Origin: an uncultured bacterium
GTDB lineage: Bacteria; Verrucomicrobiota; Kiritimatiellia; RFP12; UBA1067
Reading direction: 5' to 3'
Assembly (NCBI GenBank): GCA_902769585.1
Contig: CACXPT010000094.1
Coordinates: 1-32,630, forward strand
Length of the DNA stretch: 32,630 bases
Part shown: positions 25,718-32,630 of the stretch, piece by piece
Layout: each line of letters begins with the position of its first letter
How positions within the stretch are numbered: the first letter of the stretch is position 1
Translations under genes and position numbers: made by a program
Notes under the pieces: model-generated
The model's database searches: none
What the model was told of the DNA's origin: nothing
Seen by the model: the letters and a program-made list of their open reading frames with translations, nothing else

Positions 25718-25723
25718 GTCCGC
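25710..25723. repeat. Perfect 14-base palindrome at the frame lesion
   Basis: GCGGACATGTCCGC equals its own reverse complement. It lies exactly where the DUF2341 reading frame is broken and contains the ATG that opens the main frame. Confidence 0.8.
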
Positions 25724-25857
25724 ATGCCGGTATAGCCGTCGACCTGCAGCTTGATCTTATGGTTAAAGTCGGCCATGGTCAGCGAATCGGCCGCCAGCGC
25801 GCCAAATGCCGCAGAAGCAATAACGGCGAATGCAATGCGCCGCAGCGCGATTCCCAT
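25718..25857 (-). pseudogene. Out-of-frame 5' segment of the giant exoprotein (signal peptide and start of DUF2341)
   Basis: From the ATG at 25857 the frame encodes a signal peptide (ALRRIAFAVIASAAFGALA) and FNHKIKLQVDGYTG, the usual opening of a DUF2341 module. It then loses sense and ends later inside the giant gene. The main frame picks up with ADMSAWNNAHTQTYGHDLAF, the later part of the same module. About 25 residues of a typical module are absent between the two, so the lesion is a small deletion whose length is not a multiple of three, not just one slipped base. An alternative start at 25907, behind AGGGGG, would add 16 residues. Confidence 0.7.
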
Positions 25858-25886
25858 GCCAACCCAACGAGGGTAAACGCCCACAT

Positions 25887-25911
25887 GGCCATATTTATAC
25901 GACATATAGCC
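25887..25911 (-). promoter_or_regulatory. Stem-loop in the 5' leader of the giant exoprotein gene
   Basis: On the transcript GGCUAUAU and AUAUGGCC pair over 8 positions, with one G-U wobble, around a 9-base loop. The possible start codon at 25907-25905 is inside the stem and AGGGGG lies just upstream, so the fold could hide that start. A plain coincidence cannot be excluded. Confidence 0.4.
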
Positions 25912-25962
25912 GTAGCCCCCTAAAAAGAGCTTCTTACATTTATTCATAACATATCTGCACAC

Positions 25963-25976
25963 TCAGCTATTGCTGA
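25963..25976 (-). promoter_or_regulatory. Short hairpin near the predicted 5' end of the giant gene's mRNA
   Basis: TCAGC and GCTGA form a 5-base-pair stem with a 4-base loop. It starts about 5 bases after the predicted transcription start at 25981, so it would cap the mRNA end. Confidence 0.35.
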
Positions 25977-25987
25977 AGGCGACAGGT

Positions 25988-25996
25988 AGTATACCA
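25988..25996 (-). promoter_or_regulatory. Extended -10 promoter for the giant exoprotein operon
   Basis: The minus strand reads TGGTATACT, identical to the motifs before the TMEM43-like gene and the exoprotein at 29668. No -35 is evident. The predicted start near 25981 gives a leader of about 124 bases to the ATG at 25857. Confidence 0.55.
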
Positions 25997-26051
25997 AACC
26001 GCGCCGCCATGTTCAAGCCCAAACGCGTTTTTTTCGCGGGCGGAGACGTGC

Positions 26052-28130
26052 TCATTGCACATTTCGCGGAGTTAGCAGTCCGATCTTCTCGAACGGGATC
26101 GGCTTGAAGCCGGGGATCTTTCTGTATAGCTCGGCGTCGTCGGCAAGGCGAAAGTCCTTCCCGCGCATGTCGCGGAATCCCGGATCGTGGTCGAACACCA
26201 CATCCGTGGAGTTCGTGTACCAGCGGCCGGAGATGATGCCTGGGCGCTTCTCGCCCGGCTTGCGCCCGGGCAGGAATGCCGGACAGTTCACGAACGCGCT
26301 GTTGAATGCGGCGTTCCAGCGGATCTCGTCGGGCTGCGGATCGAAATAGCCGATCAGCTCGGGATACTTCGTGGTGTACGGCGGCTGGCGGATGTCGACC
26401 TCCTTGGTGAGACGCCCCTGCTCCAGGGGCGACTGTAGGAAGTCTTCCCAGCGCTTCTGCGCCCACGGACTCGAACCGAGCGGACGCCTGCATTCCACGA
26501 ATATGCAGTTGTCGACGACGTTGGAGTAGCCTCCGTGGCAGAAGACCGTGCCGAAGCCGCCGAAGCCCGGCTCGCCGCAGCGGTAGAACACGTTGCCGAT
26601 CACGAAGTCGCCGCCGTCGCCGTCGTCGAAGTACACGGCCGCGTTGCCGTGTCCGCGCGGCGACCCTATCTCGCTCCAGAAGTTGTACCGCAGGACATTG
26701 CCGCGGCAGGACGGGTTGCGTCCCTTGTAGAAGGCGGACGCGTCGTCGGAGCTCATGCAGACGTTCGACACCACGTTGTACTCGAACACGTGGTCGTTCC
26801 CGTTCACGCCCACGGCCATGTGCGGCGCACCCGACAGCTCGTTGTGGCGCGCCGTGTTGCCGCACCCCTGGAGGGCGATGGCGCTCGCGTAGGTGAGGCA
26901 GTGGACGGAAAAGTCGCGGATGAGACAGTCCTCGACGAGGTTCTTGCCGGGCGTGAGCGTCTTGCGGTCGCCGCCATGGAGCGTGATGCCGCCCGTGCCC
27001 GTGTCGTGGATGTCGCAGGAGACGATGCGGCATCCGTTGCAGCCGTTCGCGACGATCGCCTTGCAGCGGATGTTGCTGAACCGGCACTTCTCGATCGCGA
27101 CGCGCTCGCAGTTCCTCAGCATAACGGCATCACCCTGGCACTCGGCGAAGTCGATTCCGCGGAAAACGATGTCCGTCCCCTTCTCGACGGACACGAGATG
27201 TCGCCATGTGTGGGTGAGGACGATGCGCGAGCCGGATCCGAACGACGCCGGCGGATAGAGGTAGAGCTTCTTCGCGTCGCGGTCTGCGTAGTATTCTCCG
27301 GGCGCGTCGAGCTCCTCCAGCAGGTGGACGGCCCGCCAGCGGCGCGGCGAGGGGTTGCCCGCACGCACGCCGTACTGGTGCTGCGCGGCGAACGTGATGG
27401 AGTTGGAGGCAGTGTTCACAGACGCGACCGGCGTGACGGCGTCGTACCAGTCGAAGCACCAGAACCCGTGCAGCCAAAGATACGGCGCCTTAGTCCAGCG
27501 AGATGGCCGGTCGCCCTCATACCCGAACGTGCCGCCGCGCGGCTGGACCTGCGTCTTCTTGCCCTTGAGCGAGTCGCCGACGCTGCCGTCGTTGTTCTTC
27601 GTCCCCTGGTCGATGAACTTCGCGACCGTGGCCCAGCCCTCGTTCGGCCATCGCGCCGCCGTCATGCGCACGCCATCGACGAAAAGCTCGGGAATGGGCA
27701 TCGGGGCGCGGAACTCGCGCTTCGGCACGTCGCCGAGCCACACGTTCGCCGCCGCGAGGTCGGCCACCAGCACATTTGCGCGCGCTTCGGGGTCAACGCG
27801 CGGCGTCCCTTCCGGGACGGGCCTGAACTGCTCCGGCTTCAGCTCCATGCCGTCGCAGACCACTGCGCGTCCGCAGCCAGTCCGCCACGTCACGCCAGAG
27901 TCCTGCGGGCCGAGCTTCAGCGTGGCGCCGATCCTGTAGATGCCTGGCGCAATGACGATCTCCACGCCGTTCGCGCGGTCGGACGCAGACAGCGCGCGCG
28001 CCGCGTCGCGCGCCGCCTCCAGCGAGCCGCAGGGCTTCACATTGATTACATAGGGTCGTGCGCACGCGCAAGCCGAAAGGCCCACGCAGGCCGCAACAAG
28101 ACAGGACTTCACAGATACATAGTTTGCCAT
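26052..28130 (-). CDS. Right-handed beta-helix lipoprotein, GH141-like
   Basis: A 692-residue exported protein. The signal peptide ends in a lipobox LSAC (18-21), so it is probably a lipoprotein anchored at Cys21. Residues 27-110 resemble the opening of pectate-lyase-like helices (GSLEAARDAARALSA, IVIAPGIYRIGATLKL). ELFVDGVRMTAARWPNEGW (148-166) and an inserted beta-domain follow; this arrangement recalls GH141, a family with alpha-L-fucosidase and xylanase members. From about 305 to 560 come regular parallel beta-helix coils (IVFRGIDFAECQGDAVML, VAIEKCRFSNI, CRIVSCDIHDTGTGGITL). Acidic clusters near 459 (SSDDASAFYKGR) and 500 (YFDDGDGGDF) could be catalytic, which is inference. The ATG at 28130 follows AGGAA. 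Its role is probably removal of a side-chain sugar from pectin or hemicellulose. The fold is secure, the family moderate. Confidence 0.82.
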   Translation of the reverse strand: MANYVSVKSCLVAACVGLSACACARPYVINVKPCGSLEAARDAARALSASDRANGVEIVIAPGIYRIGATLKLGPQDSGVTWRTGCGRAVVCDGMELKPEQFRPVPEGTPRVDPEARANVLVADLAAANVWLGDVPKREFRAPMPIPELFVDGVRMTAARWPNEGWATVAKFIDQGTKNNDGSVGDSLKGKKTQVQPRGGTFGYEGDRPSRWTKAPYLWLHGFWCFDWYDAVTPVASVNTASNSITFAAQHQYGVRAGNPSPRRWRAVHLLEELDAPGEYYADRDAKKLYLYPPASFGSGSRIVLTHTWRHLVSVEKGTDIVFRGIDFAECQGDAVMLRNCERVAIEKCRFSNIRCKAIVANGCNGCRIVSCDIHDTGTGGITLHGGDRKTLTPGKNLVEDCLIRDFSVHCLTYASAIALQGCGNTARHNELSGAPHMAVGVNGNDHVFEYNVVSNVCMSSDDASAFYKGRNPSCRGNVLRYNFWSEIGSPRGHGNAAVYFDDGDGGDFVIGNVFYRCGEPGFGGFGTVFCHGGYSNVVDNCIFVECRRPLGSSPWAQKRWEDFLQSPLEQGRLTKEVDIRQPPYTTKYPELIGYFDPQPDEIRWNAAFNSAFVNCPAFLPGRKPGEKRPGIISGRWYTNSTDVVFDHDPGFRDMRGKDFRLADDAELYRKIPGFKPIPFEKIGLLTPRNVQ

Positions 28131-28139
28131 GGCGTTCCT

Positions 28140-28148
28140 AGTATCTCA
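28140..28148 (-). promoter_or_regulatory. Possible extended -10 promoter for the beta-helix gene
   Basis: The minus strand reads TGAGATACT and ends 9 bases before the ATG. A start at the usual distance would fall 2-3 bases before the ATG and exclude the AGGAA site. Either this promoter makes a nearly leaderless mRNA or the gene is read from further upstream. Confidence 0.3.
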
Positions 28149-28156
28149 AAAGCCCC

Positions 28157-28173
28157 TCCGCCGCACAAGCGGA
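28157..28173 (-). terminator. Weak hairpin after the ATPase gene
   Basis: On the minus strand TCCGC and GCGGA form a 5-base-pair stem around 7 bases. GGGGC and a TTTT run follow. It sits in the 93-base gap after the ATPase stop codon. The stem is short, so termination would be partial at best. Confidence 0.3.
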
Positions 28174-28223
28174 ATCTGCCCGAAACAGCCTGCGCAGTCG
28201 CTGCCGTGTGCGACATGCTGCGG

Positions 28224-29540
28224 TTATCCGTCCAACAACGTCTGGTCGAGAAGAAAAGGTATTACTCCCACAAACACGATTCCGCTTTCATCCTGTTGCG
28301 GCGGCTTGAAGCCCGACACGACCACAATCTTCTTGAAGAAGTCGCCGCTTCTGCGGAGCGATTCCGTCTCCTGAAGCCTTTTCCCCTCGTCTGGAATGGA
28401 AAACGCGCTTTGGACATATATTTTTCGTGTTCCTACATTCACGACGAAGTCAATCTCCGTCTGTCTGTGGATTTGGCGACCCGCCTGACGAGTAGTGAAA
28501 TCGACCACGCCAACGTCAACCGCGTAGCCGCGCGACACCAGTTCGTTGTAGATGGCGTTCTCCATCAGATGCGATTCCTCGCCCTGACGCATGTTCAACC
28601 GCACGTTCCTCAACCCGAGATCCTCGGAATAGTATTTCGCCGGCGACGACAGATAGCGTCTGCCCTTTACGTCGAACCGACGGGCTTTAGAAAAGAGATA
28701 CGACTCCTCGAGATAGCCGAGATACTTGCTGACCGTCGGCTGCGTCGCCTTCAGCCCCTGCACGGTGGCAACGGTGTCGGCGATCTTCTTGGCGTTGGTG
28801 AGCGACCCGACTGACGAAGATAGGATGTCCGTCAGGTCGGACAGAAGCCCGTCGGCCTTGAGCTTGTTGCGCTCGACGATGTCCTTGAAATACACCTTGT
28901 CGAAGAGCTGGCGCAGATAGGCCGTACGCGATTCGTCCGTCTTCTTGCCAATGGCGCCCGGCATGCCGCCCCAGATGAGATATCGCTCCCACGCCTCGGC
29001 CTTCTCGACGCCTGACGCCGGAAGATACTCGCCGAACGAGAGAGGATGGAGGCGCACCTCGTCGCCCCTGTCGCGGAAATTCGTGGCGATGTCGCTGGAG
29101 AGCATGCGCGAATTCGAACCTGTCACATAGACATCGACCTTGGGCCGACGCAGAAGCTCGTTCAGGACATCGTAGAAAGTGACGTAAAGCCTGTCGCGTT
29201 CCTCTGGCGGGAATCTGGACGGATCTATTCCCGGAGGAAGCGCGCGGCCACATTCCTGAATTTCGTCTATGAACACATAGTGCCAGCCTCTGCCCTTGAT
29301 CTTGCCGTCTATGTAGTCGCCGAGCACCAAAGGATCCTTCAAGGCCGCGAACTTCTTCATGTCGAGGGCAATCTCCACGATCTGCGACGGACGGACTCCG
29401 TCCCGGATCAGGTAGTCGCGAAAAAGGCGAAACAGGAGAAAGCTCTTTCCGCAGCGCCGGATTCCAGTTATGATCTTGACAAAGCCGTTGTGCCGCCGTT
29501 CTACAAGGCGGTTAAGGTATCTGTCTCTCCTGATGGTCAT
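28224..29540 (-). CDS. AAA_14/DUF4143 family ATPase
   Basis: A 438-residue P-loop ATPase. Residues 1-200 are the AAA_14 domain, with Walker A GIRRCGKS (26-33), Walker B YVFIDEIQE (88-96) and sensor-like VYVTGSNS (137-144). GEYLPASG and GGMPGAI (191-197) are typical of the family. The DUF4143 part follows (about 205-438): a winged-helix-like segment (TVSKYLGYLEESYLF), then a region like a degenerate nuclease fold (TEIDFVVNVGTRKIYVQSA, 361-379). These proteins are widespread in anaerobes, often in many copies, and their role is not established. ATP-driven nucleic-acid or toxin-type functions have been suggested. The start has GTGGAG at some distance and GAGG close to the ATG. It is divergent from the exoprotein at 29668, with its own extended -10. 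Confidence 0.9.
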   Translation of the reverse strand: MTIRRDRYLNRLVERRHNGFVKIITGIRRCGKSFLLFRLFRDYLIRDGVRPSQIVEIALDMKKFAALKDPLVLGDYIDGKIKGRGWHYVFIDEIQECGRALPPGIDPSRFPPEERDRLYVTFYDVLNELLRRPKVDVYVTGSNSRMLSSDIATNFRDRGDEVRLHPLSFGEYLPASGVEKAEAWERYLIWGGMPGAIGKKTDESRTAYLRQLFDKVYFKDIVERNKLKADGLLSDLTDILSSSVGSLTNAKKIADTVATVQGLKATQPTVSKYLGYLEESYLFSKARRFDVKGRRYLSSPAKYYSEDLGLRNVRLNMRQGEESHLMENAIYNELVSRGYAVDVGVVDFTTRQAGRQIHRQTEIDFVVNVGTRKIYVQSAFSIPDEGKRLQETESLRRSGDFFKKIVVVSGFKPPQQDESGIVFVGVIPFLLDQTLLDG

Positions 29541-29575
29541 GCCTCAGCTCCACTTTAAATCCATGTAACATGCTA

Positions 29576-29590
29576 CGCTTTTTTAAAGCG
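29576..29590 (-). promoter_or_regulatory. Hairpin at the 5' end of the ATPase mRNA
   Basis: CGCTTT and AAAGCG form a 6-base-pair stem around three bases. The predicted transcription start (about 29589) falls at its outer edge, so the mRNA would begin in this stem-loop. It might protect the 5' end. As read on the plus strand it could equally be a remnant terminator with a T-run. Confidence 0.4.
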
Positions 29591-29595
29591 GCAGT

Positions 29596-29604
29596 ATTAT
29601 ATCA
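29596..29604 (-). promoter_or_regulatory. Extended -10 promoter for the ATPase gene
   Basis: The minus strand reads TGATATAAT, a perfect extended -10. No -35 is seen. The predicted transcription start near 29589 gives a leader of about 49 bases. Confidence 0.6.
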
Positions 29605-29652
29605 CAAATTCGCTTATTTGCGGGAAGCGGAATCTGCAACCAGACAGGGTTA

Positions 29653-29661
29653 TGGTATACT
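29653..29661 (+). promoter_or_regulatory. Extended -10 promoter placed for a leaderless mRNA
   Basis: TGGTATACT ends 6 bases before the ATG at 29668, so the usual start point coincides with the A of the start codon. No ribosome-binding sequence lies between them. Confidence 0.55.
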
Positions 29662-29667
29662 ATCTGC

Positions 29668-32630
29668 ATGAAAACTACGCAAAGAACCATCTTTGCCAGG
29701 CTGTGCCTGGCCGCATTCGCTGCATGCGCGATGTCCGCTCAGGCGGACGGGGAATACGGGCTAGTGGAGGCCGTGGTGGCTGCTAACGAGGCTGACGTCA
29801 ACGCCACGTACGAACCGTTCCGCCCCGACAAGCCGTTCACGCTCGCGGGATCGTCGATCGGGGCCGTCAGGGATCACGACCCGATAGACGACACTACGGT
29901 TTGCTGGGCACCCGCCAATGTCTATCGCCACGAACGCTGGGGTGGCAACCACATCACGAACAAGTTCACGGGCCTGACGCCGAACGCCACCTACCGCTTC
30001 GAGCTGCACGGCAGCGAAAACAACGGCAACTTCTCCGCCGTCGGAAAGCGCGACTACAACCTCTTCCTCCAGAACGTGCAGGTGCTGACGAACTTCGACG
30101 AAGTGGCGGAGAGCGGGTACAGGAAGCCGTTCGTCCGGGCGTTCGAGACGCAGGCAAACGCGAGCGGCGAGATCGTCGCCGCCTTCACCAAGGCGCACTA
30201 CGACGTGCCGCACTACTGCGGCGTGGCCCTCTTCGGCACGAACGTGCCGTCCGCCGTCAAGAACTTCATCGCCAGCCGCAAGGGCAATGCCTTTCACTGC
30301 ACCTGGTCGAAGTCCACGGACGTGCTGCGCTACCACATCGCCGGACGCCCCGTCGGCTCGACGGACTGGCAGCCGCTCGCGACCGTCTACGGGGACGTGA
30401 CGGAATGCGATGCGCCAGTCTCCGATTTCTCGACCGACTGGGAGGTGCGCCTCACCGCGTCGAACGGCGTGGGCGTGGCTTCGGCGGAGTTGACCGTCGG
30501 CTCGGCGTTCCCCGTCTACACGTTCAACTGCGGTCCAGATCAGACGCTCGTCGGGACATTCTGCCCAGCGAACTTCCTCTCCACCACCCAGCGCGGCATC
30601 TACAACAACACCTACGGCACCGCCACGCCGCCCGCTGGCGTAAACCCCGGTGCACCGCTCGAAGTGACCAAAACCACGCTCTACGGCAAGCAGATCCGCT
30701 TTACGCTGCCCAACCTGCGCGCGGACAAGACATACGAGCTGCGGATCTGGCACAGCGAAAGCTACGGCATCTACACAAACGGAAACGACCGCATCTGGTC
30801 CGTCACCTGCAACGGGACCGTCTTGCAGGATAACATCGACTCGTTCACCCTCACCGGCGAAATCCTCAAGCTGGGCATCTTGTCTTTCCCTGGACTCGTG
30901 CCAGACGCGCAGAACCGCTTGATCGTGGACCTTGCCGCCAGCAAGGACTACGTCTCGCCATTGGCGATCGGGCTCTACGAGGAGGACAGCAGCGGCATCC
31001 CGCTCGTGCCGGTCGTCGAGGTGTCGGCGGTGGACGACATGCGCGGACACGCCACGTTCGTCAAGCCCCACTACGGCACCGGCGACCTCCTCTACACCAT
31101 CCGCCGCAAGGCGGTTGGCGCGGATGACTCGACGGCGGAGATCTTGGCGACGAACACCCTCAACCGCACCGTCGTCGACACGGGCGTGACGGAAGGCTAC
31201 GTCTACTCCGTGCGAGCGACGAACGGCACGGGGGCCTCGGACTGGTCGCCTTGGCAGGCGCCGTCCACGACGCGCGCCTCATACAAGGGCCTTCACATGA
31301 ACAGCGGTTCCACAGCGCCCATTTCAGGTGGACTGCACGGCCAATTCACCAGTATTGCATCCGAATTGCTCCCCGAGAACTTTGCCGTCTCGACGGCGAA
31401 CTCTGCCCACGACGTGACGCGCGCCTGGGAACCCGCGCCGCAGGCGGTCTATACGAAACAGCTCTACGCCGCCGGAATACGCTTCACCGCCACGAATCTC
31501 GTGCCGGGCGCGACCTACCGCGTGCGCATCCACTCTAGCGAGGATTACACGGGGGCGCAGGCAGACGGCAAGCGCATCTTCTCGGGCGTCGCGAACGGCG
31601 TAACCGTGTTCTCCAATCTCGACATGTGGAAGGAGACAAAGGCGCTCTACCACATCATCATCAAGGAAGCCAAGGTGCTGGCATCGGCTGACGGCATGAT
31701 ACACTTCAAGCTGGAAAGGAGCCAGGACAACGCCTCGATCTCCGCCATCGAATGCATCCTCGACTACGCGGACGACACGTCCGGCCTTGCGACGCGCACG
31801 ACGGACGGCATCACGCAGTCGCAGGGCGCGATCTCCGTGCCGCAGGACGGGGCGTATACCTTTACGCTTAACCCGTCAAGCGCGTTCAGCCTCTGGATCG
31901 ACGAGAAGGTCGTCGTCGAAAAGACCGCCGCCTCGGGCAGCATCACGCTCGCCGCCGGGCGGCACGACATCTTCGTCCGCCACCCAGAGGGCGCGGAGTT
32001 CCGCTGGTCGGGTCCCGGCCTCTCTGAACGCGCGGTCGCGGTGCCGTTCACGAGCCATGTGGACGGAACGGACATGGACATCGCGCCCTGGCAGGAGGTG
32101 CAGATCGGCGGCGGCGCCGTGTCTGGCTACGTCACCCGCCGCTACGACCGCGTGATGCTGGAACACTCCCTCTACGTGCTCGCCGCCGGCGCCGACATCT
32201 GGGCTGGCACCGACCAGGAGAAGCTGGCCTATCAGGAGATACCCGGCGGCCGCGACTTCACGATGACGGCCCTGCTGCGGGACACGACCATCAAGCACAA
32301 CAACGCCAAGGTCGGCATCGAGTTCCGCAGCTCCATCGACGGCACGCTCGCGAACAACTACATGTACACGCTCGCCTATTCGGTGGGACTGCGGAAGATC
32401 GTTGTGAGCGGCGGCGACTTTACGGACGGCTCGTCCGTCAACCTCACGGAACCGTACGCAGGCGAGGCGGGCGTCGTGCTGCCGATCTGGTTCAAGTGGG
32501 AGGTGAAGACCGTCAACGGCGCGCGCACGGCGAGGGGCTACACGTCCAAGGACGGCGTGACGTGGACGGAGCGCTACACCGTCCCGAAGCCGATTCCGCA
32601 CACCGCAAAGACATACGTGGGCGTGAACGT
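29668..32630 (+). CDS. Large secreted multidomain exoprotein, N-terminal 987 codons (3' end outside window)
   Basis: The frame is open from the ATG at 29668 to the window edge. Residues 1-26 are a signal peptide (LCLAAFAACAMSAQA). Two or three similar beta-sandwich modules begin near 27, 285 and 530. Each carries a THFTGLTPNATYRFELHGSE-like pattern: NKFTGLTPNATYRFELHGSE, FTLPNLRADKTYELRIWHSE and FTATNLVPGATYRVRIHSSE. These alternate with fibronectin III-like modules (AFHCTWSKS, YVYSVRATNGTGASDW). At about 710-790 a PA14-like stretch occurs (FSLWIDEKVVVEKT, GRHDIFVRHPEGAEFRW). From about 830 a concanavalin-like domain of the DUF1349 kind begins (IPGGRDFTMTALLRD). No catalytic centre is visible, so glycan binding or adhesion is the likely role (inference). 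There is no Shine-Dalgarno. The gene is divergent from the ATPase, from which it is separated by 127 bases. Confidence 0.8.
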   Translation, partial: MKTTQRTIFARLCLAAFAACAMSAQADGEYGLVEAVVAANEADVNATYEPFRPDKPFTLAGSSIGAVRDHDPIDDTTVCWAPANVYRHERWGGNHITNKFTGLTPNATYRFELHGSENNGNFSAVGKRDYNLFLQNVQVLTNFDEVAESGYRKPFVRAFETQANASGEIVAAFTKAHYDVPHYCGVALFGTNVPSAVKNFIASRKGNAFHCTWSKSTDVLRYHIAGRPVGSTDWQPLATVYGDVTECDAPVSDFSTDWEVRLTASNGVGVASAELTVGSAFPVYTFNCGPDQTLVGTFCPANFLSTTQRGIYNNTYGTATPPAGVNPGAPLEVTKTTLYGKQIRFTLPNLRADKTYELRIWHSESYGIYTNGNDRIWSVTCNGTVLQDNIDSFTLTGEILKLGILSFPGLVPDAQNRLIVDLAASKDYVSPLAIGLYEEDSSGIPLVPVVEVSAVDDMRGHATFVKPHYGTGDLLYTIRRKAVGADDSTAEILATNTLNRTVVDTGVTEGYVYSVRATNGTGASDWSPWQAPSTTRASYKGLHMNSGSTAPISGGLHGQFTSIASELLPENFAVSTANSAHDVTRAWEPAPQAVYTKQLYAAGIRFTATNLVPGATYRVRIHSSEDYTGAQADGKRIFSGVANGVTVFSNLDMWKETKALYHIIIKEAKVLASADGMIHFKLERSQDNASISAIECILDYADDTSGLATRTTDGITQSQGAISVPQDGAYTFTLNPSSAFSLWIDEKVVVEKTAASGSITLAAGRHDIFVRHPEGAEFRWSGPGLSERAVAVPFTSHVDGTDMDIAPWQEVQIGGGAVSGYVTRRYDRVMLEHSLYVLAAGADIWAGTDQEKLAYQEIPGGRDFTMTALLRDTTIKHNNAKVGIEFRSSIDGTLANNYMYTLAYSVGLRKIVVSGGDFTDGSSVNLTEPYAGEAGVVLPIWFKWEVKTVNGARTARGYTSKDGVTWTERYTVPKPIPHTAKTYVGVN

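Noticed and set aside
26010..26045. Terminator formed by CGCG-T7-CGCG after the beta-helix gene
   Set aside because: The T-run is in the loop, not the tail, and the stem is only four pairs before a bulge.
26535..28814. Plus-strand open frame of 759 codons spanning the beta-helix and ATPase genes
   Set aside because: It crosses two well-supported minus-strand genes and shows no protein-like features of its own.
29761..31071. Minus-strand open frame of 436 codons under the exoprotein at 29668
   Set aside because: No motif, composition typical of antisense frames, and the plus strand encodes repeated beta-sandwich modules with a signal peptide.

Overview
The window is GC-rich, densely coded DNA, probably from a Kiritimatiellota-like member of the PVC superphylum (gut or other anaerobic habitat). 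This is inferred from the protein set: many secreted carbohydrate-active enzymes, a giant exoprotein built from DUF2341 and LamG modules, a small PEP-CTERM protein, and a second large exoprotein. No rRNA or other taxonomic marker is present, so the assignment is an inference. No tRNA, rRNA, CRISPR array, insertion sequence or prophage gene was seen. Almost all of the sequence is coding, and no gap exceeds about 160 bases.

Layout. 1-1422 (-) is the N-terminal part of a secreted TIM-barrel glycosidase-like protein. 1583-3588 (+) holds an exported aldose-epimerase/hexose-6-phosphate-mutarotase-like protein and an SppA-type S49 peptidase. 3614-4816 (-) is a TMEM43-family membrane protein. 4887-13125 (-) is a probable three-gene pectin/rhamnogalacturonan operon: a TolB-like beta-propeller gene broken by a one-base frameshift, a GH28-GH78 fusion, and a large GH5-like (clan GH-A) enzyme. 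13183-13518 (-) is the housekeeping gene rsfS, bracketed by G/T-rich octamer repeats. 13674-25857 (-) is a tightly spaced run: giant exoprotein, small PEP-CTERM protein, membrane-TPR protein and heparinase II/III-like lyase. 26052-28130 (-) is a beta-helix lipoprotein resembling GH141. 28224-29540 (-) is an AAA_14/DUF4143 ATPase. It is divergent from a second large exoprotein, 29668-32630 (+), which runs off the window.

How it fits together. The enzymes suit degradation of plant cell-wall pectin and rhamnogalacturonan, plus an acidic polysaccharide (the heparinase-like lyase), outside the cytoplasm. The exoprotein, PEP-CTERM and membrane-TPR genes look like one surface-structure module of unknown role.

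Unusual points. Eight promoter candidates share an extended -10 of the form TGN followed by a TATACT-like hexamer, without a recognisable -35. One of them implies a leaderless mRNA. Two genes carry reading-frame lesions, at 12710-12712 and about 25710-25730. Period-7 and period-8 repeats occupy gene junctions and include stop codons.
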